Source of the DNA: JAHRVQ01 sp029941905
Lineage (GTDB): Bacteria; Pseudomonadota; Gammaproteobacteria; Pseudomonadales; Azotimanducaceae
Direction: 5' to 3'
NCBI GenBank assembly: GCA_029941905.1
Contig: JAPYTQ010000007.1
Coordinates: 62,001 to 126,000, forward strand
Length of the DNA stretch: 64,000 nucleotides
Under the pieces are notes generated by a model. It saw only the letters and a list, made by a program, of their open reading frames with translations. It was not told the DNA's origin and searched no databases. Positions 1 through 7,884 of this stretch are shown piece by piece (the first letter of the stretch is position 1; each line of letters begins with the position of its first letter). Made by a program: the position numbers and the translations under genes.

Positions 1-1041
1 CATGATCATAACCAGCGCCATTGCGGTAACAATATTGCCCTGTAGTTCCGTAACCTGTTGCTCGGCAAAAGGTGATTGGTCCTGACTGAAGATCAAGCTG
101 ATATCAGACGGGTAATCCTGGCCAATCTCAGCAACCAGCGCCCTTATCTTTTTATTCATGTCAATGACATTGGCGCCAGGACGACGCAATACTTCCACCG
201 AGATTGCCGGTCTGCCGTTGACACGCGTATAACTTTCCCGGTCTTTAAACGTTCGCCGGACCGTCGCGATTTTGTCAAGCGTGACCACTGTTTCGCCTGT
301 CGATTTGATTGGCAGATTGAAAACATCTTCCCTTGACTCAATCAATCCCGGAACCTTAACGGCAAAACGACCCTGTCCTGTGTCCATTGCCCCCGCCGCA
401 ATTAGTCGGTTGTTGTTACGGACCGCATTGAACATCTCCTGTTGAGAAATCGAATAGTGTTCAATTTGTAATGGGTCGATAATAGCTTCGAGTAGTTCTT
501 CCCGATGACCGGCCATTCTTGCCTCCAGCACTTCCGGAATGGTTTCCAGCTCATACTTCAGGTTCACCGCAAGATGGTAGAGCACACGCTCAGGAACAGA
601 TTCAGAAGCCAGGCTGACAACAATCACCGGGAAATCCGTGATGGTGACTGCCTTGATTACGGGTTCTTCTGATGTACCGGGAATTTCTGACTGTGCCCGG
701 TCAACTGCTGCCCGCACCTCACTAATAGCGATATCAGGGTCAAAGTCGATGTCAAATTCAAGCATCAGGTTGGCCAGACCTTCTCTTGCGTATGACCTGA
801 CTTCATCAATACCTTCCAGTGAACGTACTTCGCTTTCCATGGGTCGAACGATGAGCCGATCAGCATCTTCCGGCGAAATACCAATATGGGGAATCGTGAC
901 CATCACAATGGGAATAGTGATGTCAGGATCTGCTTCAACGGTGATTGTGCTTCGCGCTACGGATCCCGCCAGAACGAGCATCAACAGCACAGACAGGGTC
1001 GTCCGGCTATTATTGATGACCGCCTCCAGAACTCGATACAT
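1..1041 (-). CDS. RND efflux transporter permease, N-terminal part (cut by window edge)
   Basis: The frame is open from an ATG at 1041 to the left edge, giving 347 residues of an inner-membrane resistance-nodulation-division pump. A first transmembrane helix (about residues 13-30) is followed by the typical porter-domain start: EADPDITIP, then SPEDADRLIVRPMESEVRSL and a periplasmic region rich in GxxEVRS-type segments. A second hydrophobic stretch begins at the left edge. The start codon overlaps the stop of the upstream adaptor gene (TAATG), which implies one operon and translational coupling. Family members export drugs, lipids or metals by proton antiport with an adaptor and an outer-membrane channel. 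The substrate cannot be read here. Family assignment is firm. Confidence 0.9.
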   Translation of the reverse strand, partial: MYRVLEAVINNSRTTLSVLLMLVLAGSVARSTITVEADPDITIPIVMVTIPHIGISPEDADRLIVRPMESEVRSLEGIDEVRSYAREGLANLMLEFDIDFDPDIAISEVRAAVDRAQSEIPGTSEEPVIKAVTITDFPVIVVSLASESVPERVLYHLAVNLKYELETIPEVLEARMAGHREELLEAIIDPLQIEHYSISQQEMFNAVRNNNRLIAAGAMDTGQGRFAVKVPGLIESREDVFNLPIKSTGETVVTLDKIATVRRTFKDRESYTRVNGRPAISVEVLRRPGANVIDMNKKIRALVAEIGQDYPSDISLIFSQDQSPFAEQQVTELQGNIVTAMALVMIM

Positions 1042-2126
1042 TATTTCGCCTCTGATACCGTCATGGTATCAACCGGGACTACCTCAACATACTGACCGTC
1101 AAACACCAGTTCCTGGCCCAGCGTAATCACGCGCATGGTTTGCGGCAAACCAGTCAACCAAATGCCATTGGTGGTATCATTGGCGATATTGACCTCAACG
1201 AACCTGACCTCGTCTTTTTCATTAACAATCTTGATGCCAATTGCACCCGCATCGTTCAAAGACAGCAATGCTGGCGTGACCCTATGTGCCATAACAGCCG
1301 CTCGTGGTAAAAAGACTTTCGCTGACAATCCATCCCTCAAGGCGAAGTCTTTATTAACAATCTCAACTTCAATACGGTAAGTCCGGGTAATTGAATCGGC
1401 GGCATGGCTGATAAAGCTGATTTCTCCCCGGGTTGTTTTACCTGAACTTACTTCAATCTGCGCTATGCTGCCAATTTCCAGGCTATCAATTTCCCGCTCT
1501 GATATGTGGGCTACCACCAGCATGGGGTCAGGATCAAGCACTTCAGCACAGACACTGCCTTTCTGCAGAAAGTCGCCAATATCGACGGGCCGTTCCTGCA
1601 CGATTCCATGAAAGGGAGCGCGAATGGTGCGGTAGCTGACATCAAGCTCCTGGGTTTTCAGGTCCGCACGGGCATTGATGAGGTTAACCAGGGAATTGGC
1701 AATATTAACTTCTGCCTGATAACCCTGTTTTGACAACTTGAGGAATCCTTCGTGCTCAAGCTTGGCGTGTCGAAGTGAAGCCTTGGCCTTCTCGTACCTG
1801 ATGTCACGATCTTCTTTCGCCAGCTCGCAGAGAATGTCTCCCTTTTCGACCACTGCGCCTTTTTCTACTGGCAGCTTGATTATTCGACCGCTGGTTTCTG
1901 ATTTAATCTGAACGCTGCGTTTCGCCTGTGTATTGCCATTGCTGGCAACCAGTGAGACATAATATTCAGCATGGCTGATTCGAGTGCGAACACGGGGCTT
2001 TTTCTTTTCTGCAGTATCAAATTCTGCGACAGTCTCACCAGGCTGTTCAGCAGCAAACTGGCCAGATGCCAGCCAAAGTAATAGCACTATCGCAATGACT
2101 AATGCGATAGTATAGGTTGTTTTCAC
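1041..2126 (-). CDS. RND efflux periplasmic adaptor (HlyD/membrane-fusion family)
   Basis: About 361 residues. An N-terminal membrane anchor (first 20 residues, TIALVIAIVLLLW) is followed by a lipoyl/barrel-sandwich half (GRIIKLPVEKGAVVEKGDIL), a coiled-coil hairpin, the second lipoyl half (IRAPFHGIVQERPVDIGDFL) and a beta-barrel region. It links the permease encoded just downstream to an outer-membrane channel. I place the start at the GTG at 2126 because a GGGGGG ribosome-binding run lies 6 bases upstream; a longer frame beginning with TTG at 2156 has no comparable site. The stop overlaps the permease start. Membership in the adaptor family is certain; the exported substrate is unknown. Confidence 0.88.
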   Translation of the reverse strand: MKTTYTIALVIAIVLLLWLASGQFAAEQPGETVAEFDTAEKKKPRVRTRISHAEYYVSLVASNGNTQAKRSVQIKSETSGRIIKLPVEKGAVVEKGDILCELAKEDRDIRYEKAKASLRHAKLEHEGFLKLSKQGYQAEVNIANSLVNLINARADLKTQELDVSYRTIRAPFHGIVQERPVDIGDFLQKGSVCAEVLDPDPMLVVAHISEREIDSLEIGSIAQIEVSSGKTTRGEISFISHAADSITRTYRIEVEIVNKDFALRDGLSAKVFLPRAAVMAHRVTPALLSLNDAGAIGIKIVNEKDEVRFVEVNIANDTTNGIWLTGLPQTMRVITLGQELVFDGQYVEVVPVDTMTVSEAK

Positions 2127-2129
2127 GAC

Positions 2130-2636
2130 TTGCCCCCCCAGGAATTCTCCGGACAACCGGAGCAGCTATTCTACGCCCAATCAGAACACCAGTCGACCCA
2201 GGCTTTCCGCGACACAGCAGGGTTTTTCCTGGCCTTCAACTTCAACGACGAATCCCAGTTGCCTGTGCCTGCCGCGTCAATGATGTCAACCCTCGGGGTG
2301 GGAACACCCTATGATCCGACGGCCTTGTTGGCCCAGAATCCGGCACCTGTTTTGCCATCTGCCGGTTTCCGACCAGTGCAGAGCGGTTTCAATTTTACCG
2401 TGACCAATGTACCAGGGCCGACATGGACACAATACCTGGCCGGTTACCGGGTAGAAGCGATTTATGGCACCCTGATGCTCAGTGGAAACCTGGGGCTGGG
2501 CGTTTCGGTTGGCAGTTTCGACGGAAAGCTGGTGCTTGGATTCACGGCAGACCCAAGACTTGCCGATGTGGAGAAATTTAAACGTTACGTATCAGAAGCA
2601 TTCGACGAGACGATGGATCTTGCCACGGCTGAATAA
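2130..2636 (+). pseudogene. C-terminal remnant of a wax ester synthase/diacylglycerol acyltransferase (WS/DGAT)
   Basis: Roughly the last 80 residues read like the C-terminal domain of WS/DGAT acyltransferases: TNVPGPTWTQYLAGYRVEAIY, then GLGVSVGSFDGKLVLGFTADP and a final helix KFKRYVSEAFDE. Intact enzymes are about 450-500 residues and carry HHxxxDG in the N-terminal half. That half is missing, and the frame closes at a stop at 2100-2102 and meets the start region of the divergently transcribed efflux adaptor. The only starts are weak (TTG). I read it as a 5'-truncated, probably dead gene left by a deletion or rearrangement. A function for the short protein is unlikely. Confidence 0.72.
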
Positions 2637-2642
2637 ATCAAA

Positions 2643-3242
2643 TCACTCAGATCCCGCAGCCTCATCCAGACCATAGGCCTGCATTTGGGCAAGGAATCCT
2701 TCGACGTCGTGACCCAGAATGAGCAGGTCGTGTTTCTTACCGTCACGATCTTTCACATGGTCCCTCAACATCGCTTCCCGCCTGAAACCTAATTCTTCAA
2801 AAACCGTGATAGCCGCATCCTGATCGAGTGTCATTCGGGCTGTCAGCTTTTCAAGCCCGCAATCGAGGCCAACGAGAAACGCTTCCTGGATCAGTTTTCT
2901 ACCCAGCCCAATATCGCGCACGCCCTGCCCAACAAGAACCCGCAGTTCACCGACATGAGCTGAAAAAGACAACTTGTCTATCACAACCGCGGTCGTGCCG
3001 ACAATTTGATCTCCCCGTCTGGCAACCACGCTGACAATTTCGCCTGCTTCGATTTGCTTCAGCCAGGCGGCGACCACTTTCGGTTCCTGAATGTCCCGGG
3101 CCAGAAACAAGAGGTCATGGGAGGGTAATTGGCTGACAAATTCGAAAACATCGTCTTTGTCACTACCGGTTAACAGTGAGAGTCCAATGGATTCACCCTT
3201 CAGCGTCACCTCAACAGGGTATCTTCCGTCCAGATCACTCAT
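2643..3242 (-). CDS. GNAT family N-acetyltransferase
   Basis: 199 residues with the GNAT fold order: beta strands around VSVVARRGDQIVGTTAVVID, an acetyl-CoA binding motif A around LRVLVGQGVRDIGLGRKLIQEAF (R/Q-x-x-G-x-G/A type), and a C-terminal ITVFEELGFRREAMLRDHVKD. Such enzymes transfer an acetyl group from acetyl-CoA to an amine; the acceptor is not predictable. The ATG overlaps the end of the PHA synthase gene by four bases (ATGA), so it is the last gene of a phaE-phaC-GNAT operon. GNAT genes also occur near class III PHA synthases elsewhere, but a role in PHA metabolism is only an inference. Confidence 0.85.
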   Translation of the reverse strand: MSDLDGRYPVEVTLKGESIGLSLLTGSDKDDVFEFVSQLPSHDLLFLARDIQEPKVVAAWLKQIEAGEIVSVVARRGDQIVGTTAVVIDKLSFSAHVGELRVLVGQGVRDIGLGRKLIQEAFLVGLDCGLEKLTARMTLDQDAAITVFEELGFRREAMLRDHVKDRDGKKHDLLILGHDVEGFLAQMQAYGLDEAAGSE

Positions 3243-4318
3243 ACTGATCGCTCCGACAACCAGGTCTCAAGTGCAGGCCACATACGCTTCACCGCTCTTG
3301 GACCGGCGATAAGGCTGACATGCCCACCTTTCAACACAAGTTCCTCCTTGTCTTGCGAACCAACAAGGTCAAGAAGTGGCTTGGTGGATTTGTAAGGCGC
3401 AATATGATCATGCTCCGCCATTACATTCATGACGGGAATCTTAAGGTTAGCCAGGTTCGCATCTTTGCCGTTGATCTTCAGCGTACCCTTATAGAGCTTG
3501 TTTCCCCAGAGCAATTCCTTCGTCGTATCACGATAGTATTCACCGGCAAGGGGCAGTGTCTCGTTACCCCAGCGCTCAAAAGCCTGGTAGGACCGAACAT
3601 ATTCATCGTCCCATATTTGATTCCATAATCTGAGCTGACCCGCAGTTTTTTGCGCTGGACGCAACATCTCGAATCCTCGTTCAATAAACTCGCCGGGAAT
3701 GATGCCGAGGCTGTCAACCAACTGATCCACATCCAGATACCTCTCATCGGACCAGATTTTGAACAACCCCATTTCTGCCTGGTTTACCGGCGTCGTCAGG
3801 CAAACAAGGTTCTTCAGAGGACCTTCGGTATGGGTTGCGGCATAAATCAGCGAGAGAACTCCACCCTGGCAATATCCCACAATGCTGACATCAGGCTCGC
3901 CACAATCCGCTTCAATCTTTTGGACGCAGGTTGGAAGAAAATCATCCGTGTAATCAGCCAGGCGTAAACCTCTTTCTGATGGCATTGGGGGTTCCCAGTC
4001 CACGACATAGACATCGAAGCCGCGTTTCAACAGGAACTCCACCATGCTTTGACCAGGCAGCAGATCAAAGAGATAGCCACGATTGGTCGTCGCCATAACA
4101 ATCATTATCGGTACCCGATAAATCTCATCAGACATGGGATGATAGTGGTAGAGCCTGAGTGTACCCCGGCTGTATATCAGATCCTTGGGTGTCAACCCAA
4201 CACTTGCCGGTGCTGAATTAACAAACTGGACCCCCTTAATTGTTCGCTGAATAGTTTTCTGGACCAGGTCCTGCATCTGGGACATTAGCTGATTGTCATC
4301 CGTCTCTTTGGCTACCAT
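3239..4318 (-). CDS. phaC: Class III poly(3-hydroxyalkanoate) synthase, catalytic subunit PhaC
   Basis: 359 residues, the usual length of class III PhaC (class I enzymes are near 590). It polymerises hydroxyacyl-CoA into storage polyester at the granule surface. The lipase-like box GYCQGG places the nucleophile at Cys150, and the other two triad residues are visible as Asp304 (AEHDHIAP) and His333 (KGGHVSLIAG). The WEPP segment after the oxyanion region is also typical. The gene lies 6 bases downstream of a PhaE-like gene and overlaps a GNAT gene, so all three are probably one operon. An AAGGAG site precedes the ATG. Assignment is secure. Confidence 0.93.
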   Translation of the reverse strand: MVAKETDDNQLMSQMQDLVQKTIQRTIKGVQFVNSAPASVGLTPKDLIYSRGTLRLYHYHPMSDEIYRVPIMIVMATTNRGYLFDLLPGQSMVEFLLKRGFDVYVVDWEPPMPSERGLRLADYTDDFLPTCVQKIEADCGEPDVSIVGYCQGGVLSLIYAATHTEGPLKNLVCLTTPVNQAEMGLFKIWSDERYLDVDQLVDSLGIIPGEFIERGFEMLRPAQKTAGQLRLWNQIWDDEYVRSYQAFERWGNETLPLAGEYYRDTTKELLWGNKLYKGTLKINGKDANLANLKIPVMNVMAEHDHIAPYKSTKPLLDLVGSQDKEELVLKGGHVSLIAGPRAVKRMWPALETWLSERSV

Positions 4319-4324
4319 AAGCGA

Positions 4325-4723
4325 TCACTCCTTGGGTGCGTCTGCTGAATCTGCCTTGGGCGTTGGCGTCTTTGTTCTGGGTGGCGATGGACGTTTTGTC
4401 GCAACGCGCTGACCTTCGGGATCCAACAGCTGATCAAGCTTCTCTTCCATTCGGGTAAGCCTGTCAGTGAGCATTCGAACATTTTCACCGATTTGTAGAA
4501 CATCATCCCGACTTGGCATGTTAACGTTCAGCAGCTGGTCGGTCATGGTTTCCTTAAAACGGGTTTGCATCTGCAGCTGCAAATTCTGAAATTGGTTCAT
4601 CGACTGACTGTATTGTTCAGTTCCCATGAAATCGTTGTAAGCCTTGTCAACTGATCGCTCCCATTGGGTCACGTACTCCTGGAACTGTGCTGCGAGATCC
4701 AGGTTGGGTTTGTCATCTGCCAT
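4325..4723 (-). CDS. phaE: PhaE-like subunit of class III PHA synthase (short)
   Basis: 132 residues starting at ATG 4723, chosen because AAGGAA lies 7 bases upstream; an in-frame extension to 4759 lacks support. The protein is mostly helical and polar, with a VTQWERSVDKAYNDFMGTEQY segment, a heptad-like region VRMLTDRLTRMEEKLDQLL and a lysine/proline/alanine-rich tail. That arrangement matches the PhaE subunit, which pairs with the short PhaC, although usual PhaE proteins are about 300 residues or more, so this one is reduced. A phasin-like granule protein is the alternative. Position directly before phaC supports PhaE. It is transcribed divergently from the SDR gene at 4863. Confidence 0.7.
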   Translation of the reverse strand: MADDKPNLDLAAQFQEYVTQWERSVDKAYNDFMGTEQYSQSMNQFQNLQLQMQTRFKETMTDQLLNVNMPSRDDVLQIGENVRMLTDRLTRMEEKLDQLLDPEGQRVATKRPSPPRTKTPTPKADSADAPKE

Positions 4724-4862
4724 GAGGGTATGTTCCTTTTTTGACCGCTTTTGCTTCATGAGAACGATATCACAGGTTAGCGGTTCTGAGTCTTATTACT
4801 GCCATAAGGATGTCAGCAGTGATGTGCTAACGTTCAGATTCACAATGGCACAGGTGTGACCT

Positions 4863-5870
4863 ATGGATAAGCCACTACAGGGGAAAATCGCCGTCGTCGC
4901 CGGTGCAACCCGGGGCGCGGGGCGCGGCATTGCCCGGATGCTGGGAGAGGCAGGCGCTATCGTTTACTGTTCCGGCAGAAGCACAACCGGTAACTTGTCT
5001 GACATCGGTCGCCAGGAAACCATTGATGAAACTGCTGTTCTGGTGACAGAAGCCGGTGGTCACGGCATCGCCGTGCGTACTGACCACAGCAGGGCTGAAG
5101 ACGTTGAGTCATTGTTCGCTCGGGTCAAAGACCAACACGGCCAACTGGATCTTTTGGTAAACGACATCGGCGGCGAGAATCTTGCAGAGTGGAAGCCATT
5201 CTGGGAAGCCGATCTAGCGTTGGGGTTTAGTTTTCTTGATACCGCGGTCAGGACGCACATTCTTACCAGCCGCTTCGCTGTGCCATTAATGCTGGAACAG
5301 AAAGCAGGCTTAATTATCGAGATTACCGATGGTGATCATGCCGGGTATAGGGGAAACCTGTTCTATGACCTGGTGAAGAACCAGTTGATTCGTTTTGCAT
5401 TTGCCCTGGCGAGTGAACTCAAATCCAAGGGCATCAATGTACTGGCCCTGACACCGGGATTTTTACGATCCGAAATGATGCTCGATAATTTAGGTGTGAC
5501 GGAAGCAACATGGATGGATGCAGCTGAAAAAGCCCAGGGGTTTTGTGAGTCAGAAACGCCCTGCTTCGTGGGTCGCGCAGTCGCGGTATTAGCTGCGGAC
5601 CCAAATATTGCGACAAAATCCGGTGGCGTATTTTCCAGCTGGGATCTCGCTAAGGAATACAATTTTGATGACATCGATGGACGTCGTCCCGACTTTATGG
5701 GTTATGTTGAAACGTCGATCAGTGAAATTCTGGACAACGGCGGACCCAGAACCGATGAGGATAAATACTGGGTAAGTGCCTGGCAGTTGCAGTTAAAAGA
5801 CGATGTCAGGTGGAGAGATCTCATGGCCCGAATAGAAGCAATTCAAGTTCAACAACCAAAGGTTAGTTAG
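4863..5870 (+). CDS. Short-chain dehydrogenase/reductase (DHRS1-like)
   Basis: 335 residues, longer than the 250-residue classical SDR because of a C-terminal extension of about 80 residues. The nucleotide-binding motif GATRGAGRG is at residues 14-22, NDIGGEN replaces the usual NNAG, and the catalytic pair is Tyr168 and Lys172 in YDLVK. The usual catalytic Ser before Tyr is not obvious: the strand reads EITDGDHAGYRG. The architecture resembles DHRS1-like SDRs. It probably oxidises or reduces a hydroxyl/keto group with NAD(P)H; the substrate is unknown. It is transcribed away from the PHA operon and followed by degenerate sequence. Confidence 0.85.
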   Translation: MDKPLQGKIAVVAGATRGAGRGIARMLGEAGAIVYCSGRSTTGNLSDIGRQETIDETAVLVTEAGGHGIAVRTDHSRAEDVESLFARVKDQHGQLDLLVNDIGGENLAEWKPFWEADLALGFSFLDTAVRTHILTSRFAVPLMLEQKAGLIIEITDGDHAGYRGNLFYDLVKNQLIRFAFALASELKSKGINVLALTPGFLRSEMMLDNLGVTEATWMDAAEKAQGFCESETPCFVGRAVAVLAADPNIATKSGGVFSSWDLAKEYNFDDIDGRRPDFMGYVETSISEILDNGGPRTDEDKYWVSAWQLQLKDDVRWRDLMARIEAIQVQQPKVS

Positions 5871-5962
5871 AACAGGCTGCTGCTGTCTGCATCGATTCGA
5901 AAAATGTCGTTTTTTCGCCAATGTGGTGGATGAGATCAGGTTTCACCCCGAATTTTATTACT

Positions 5963-6170
5963 CCTCCCCCAATAGGATTCGTTCAGCCTGGTCAGCGGCA
6001 TATTCCGCTTTAGATCTCTTCAGGGGTACAACTGCCAATAGGATGATCGAGACTAACAAACGGGTAATCAGGCAGGCCCATTACCCTCGCAATGTTACGT
6101 GGCGTGACGATCGTTATCACAAACAATGGAAAGTGGTGCCGATACCGATCTTATCAGTAGAGGTCCTGAC
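5963..6170 (-). pseudogene. Decayed duplicate of the 3' end of the UGSC selenoprotein gene
   Basis: The minus strand reads VTPRNIARVMGLPDYPFV, then a matching DHPIGSCTPEEI, a stop, and after a frameshift caused by a 5-base loss the equivalent of AEYAADQAERILLGE. This matches the C-terminal third of the UGSC protein encoded at 7324-7845 almost base for base between 5966 and about 6100; similarity fades toward 6170 through small indels. The Sec motif region is not retained. The plus-strand frame over this stretch (5923-6231) is an antisense shadow. The rest of the 5871-6267 interval shows nothing else recognisable. Confidence 0.8.
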
Positions 6171-6267
6171 CTGTTTCTTCGAGCAAACCACGAGACTTTC
6201 GTCGTTTGTACCAACGTGCATCTTGGAGTAATCTCTATCCCATGACGTCACTCATGGGAGGCTAGCT

Positions 6268-6597
6268 ATGAGTAAGTCCCTTTTGATATTTACGGTGTTA
6301 TCTGCGCTATATGCTTGTTCAACTCAGCCATTGAGTACACCCGTTGAGGAATCCAGCGTACCGCCGCCCCTGCCAATTGATGAAACCCAAAGTGCACAAG
6401 TTGAACTCGAACGACCCCAACCCGTCATGATCTGCGAACGGGAACATGTCACCGGGACTCATTTTCAACGCACGGTGTGTCGCAGCAGAGTGTCCGAGGA
6501 AGATCGGGTCCAGTTAAGAAGGACGCTTGATGAAATTGATCGAAATCATAGAGCCGAGATGATGTGTGGACCAAAATACGATCCAAATCCCTATTGA
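6268..6597 (+). CDS. Small predicted lipoprotein, function unknown
   Basis: 109 residues. The N-terminus is a signal peptide ending in a lipobox (LYAC, Cys17), so the mature protein is probably lipid-anchored. A proline-rich linker follows, then a compact region with ICEREHVTGTHFQRTVCR, in which two cysteines about 15 residues apart flank a conserved-looking basic stretch, and a charged helix EEDRVQLRRTLDEIDR. Proteins of this style are common, unnamed small lipoproteins in Gammaproteobacteria. A GGGAGGC ribosome-binding site precedes the ATG. It is surrounded on both sides by gene debris but looks intact itself. Confidence 0.75.
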   Translation: MSKSLLIFTVLSALYACSTQPLSTPVEESSVPPPLPIDETQSAQVELERPQPVMICEREHVTGTHFQRTVCRSRVSEEDRVQLRRTLDEIDRNHRAEMMCGPKYDPNPY

Positions 6598-6688
6598 ACA
6601 ACGACGGCTCTGTCTTTCAACATAACGTTGTGAAGATTGGGTATTGTATAAGTGATCGTGAAAGCCCCTGAATAGAACCGATAAACTC

Positions 6689-6925
6689 CTTTTGCTTTTT
6701 CCTCCCTACATGAATGGAAGACAGGCGTTTGATCGTGCGTGTTCAATTGTGCTGATGCAATTGTACGAAAAGGTCCCGTTAAGTTATTCCCGTCGTGGCA
6801 GTAACCGCAGCAGGAAACTGTCAATCAGGATAATAAGGTGAATTCAACTGATCGTAAGATCCGAGGCAACCATCCCGGGTCGTTTGAGGTGGCGCACCAA
6901 CTCGCTCGTGAGGGTCGAATCGACC
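6689..6925 (+). pseudogene. Duplicated leader and N-terminal fragment of a Tat-type FAD oxidoreductase gene
   Basis: Bases 6689-6857 repeat, with substitutions and small gaps, the 9551-9716 region that leads into the gene at 9697, including the GTG start and MNSTDRK. The reading then jumps to RGNHPGSFEVAHQLAREGR, which resembles the region after the signal peptide in secreted spermidine-dehydrogenase-like FAD oxidoreductases (typically RGSHPGSFE-like). The frame then runs into an antisense carboxylesterase remnant. So this is a copy that lost its signal peptide and nearly all of its catalytic part. Confidence 0.72.
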
Positions 6926-7302
6926 AGACCATAACGGGTAGCCCACCGCCCGATGGATCAGGAGTCCAAACGTTCAGGTTAAGGCAGTCTTCGCCTTCTT
7001 CAGGCAGACCAAAACCGATGCCATCTGTTTGTGGGCAGATAGCGCCGTACCGTGTGGTCGGCAAGATGTCTTCCCAACGAGACCGATGAGTTGGTGACAG
7101 CCATCTCTTTTCACCGAATGGTGGATCGGCATACGGGATTCAGAAATCTGTGCACACCCCTAACGATCTCTCCCTGCAACTTACCGGTTTTAGTCGTTAT
7201 AACCGGTGTTGGGGTTGGGATTGTTTTCATACAACCACCCGTTGCGAGTATTGCTAAAACTACAGCGCTACCTTTTACGAAATCTCGCCGTCTTATGTAA
7301 CG
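6924..7302 (-). pseudogene. Carboxylesterase type B fragment with Tat/lipoprotein-like N-terminus, frameshifted and truncated
   Basis: The minus strand begins with RRRDFVKGSAVVLAILATGGC, a twin-arginine-like signal ending in a lipobox, then VITTKTGKLQGEIVRGVHRFL. A two-base loss shifts the frame, after which IPYADPPFGEKRW, TTRYGAICPQ and EGEDCLNLNVWTPD follow, the classic N-terminal blocks of type B carboxylesterases. Similarity stops at LPVMVW (about 6924), before the catalytic serine. No plausible start codon is left in frame before a stop at 7321. It lies about 20 bases after the UGSC gene in the same direction, so it may once have belonged to that operon. Confidence 0.82.
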
Positions 7303-7323
7303 CTTAATGATACTGTACCACTA

Positions 7324-7845
7324 TCACTCTCCCAATAGGATTCGTTCTGCCTGGTCAGCGGCATATTCCGCTTTCTGACGGATCTCTTCCGGGGTACAAC
7401 TGCCAATAGGATGATCGAGAACAACAAACGGGTAATCAGGCAAGCCCATTACCCTCGCAATATTACCTGCGGTGACGACAAATGGTTTGGTGCACAAGAC
7501 CGCAGCCCGTTTGCCTGTTTGTTCAAAGGTAATGCCGTCATGCAAACTGCACGTTGAACAACTGCCTCAGTCCCCGGTTGCCGTGAGCAGGTAGTCGCAT
7601 TCAGGTGACAGGTCAGTCAGTTTATCAGCCGGGGCCGGGGCGCTTGGATTGGCCTTGTGGGCCATGGATAGAGCTCGTCCACCATGGCGGCGAATCAAAC
7701 AGGCGGCAGTCTCCTGCAACAGTAAATCGGCGTTCAGTTTCCTGTTCGACAATAGTCCAATGGTTTTGCCCTGCAATGTCGTCAGAGCTGGCGCTCGGCG
7801 ATTATTCACCTGACTGCTGGTAACGGTTGGATCTACGAGTTTCAT
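7324..7845 (-). CDS. UGSC-family selenoprotein (in-frame TGA read as selenocysteine)
   Basis: Read through the TGA at 7567-7569, the frame gives 173 residues: an N-terminal part LQGKTIGLLSNRKLNAD with a Rossmann-like pattern, the signature TATGD-U-GSC with Sec93 and Cys96, then a helix with Cys-x2-Cys (STCS) and a C-terminal half containing MGLPDYPFVVLDHPIGSC. U-G-S-C is the defining motif of the UGSC (seleno)protein family, where either Sec or Cys is found. Both halves remain in the same frame, the sequence after the TGA is family-like, and a hairpin follows. The protein is presumably a redox enzyme; its reaction is unknown. It follows a conserved partner gene by 39 bases in the same direction. 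Confidence 0.92.
7539..7553 (-). promoter_or_regulatory. Candidate bacterial SECIS hairpin of the UGSC gene
   Basis: Thirteen bases after the UGA the RNA can fold into CGUGCA-GUU-UGCAUG, a six-pair stem (one G-U) with a three-base loop beginning with G. The distance from UGA to the loop, 19 bases, is in the range known for bacterial SECIS elements bound by SelB. Confidence 0.65.
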
Positions 7846-7884
7846 CGTGAATTTACCTTTGGAGGTGGCTTTTAATGGTGGCTA

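Noticed and set aside
638..1126. 162-residue plus-strand frame
   Set aside because: It is antisense to the RND permease and adaptor genes, low-complexity in Ser/Arg, and has no family resemblance.
5923..6231. 102-residue plus-strand frame in the gap after the SDR
   Set aside because: Antisense to the decayed UGSC copy; its residues are explained by the reverse strand.
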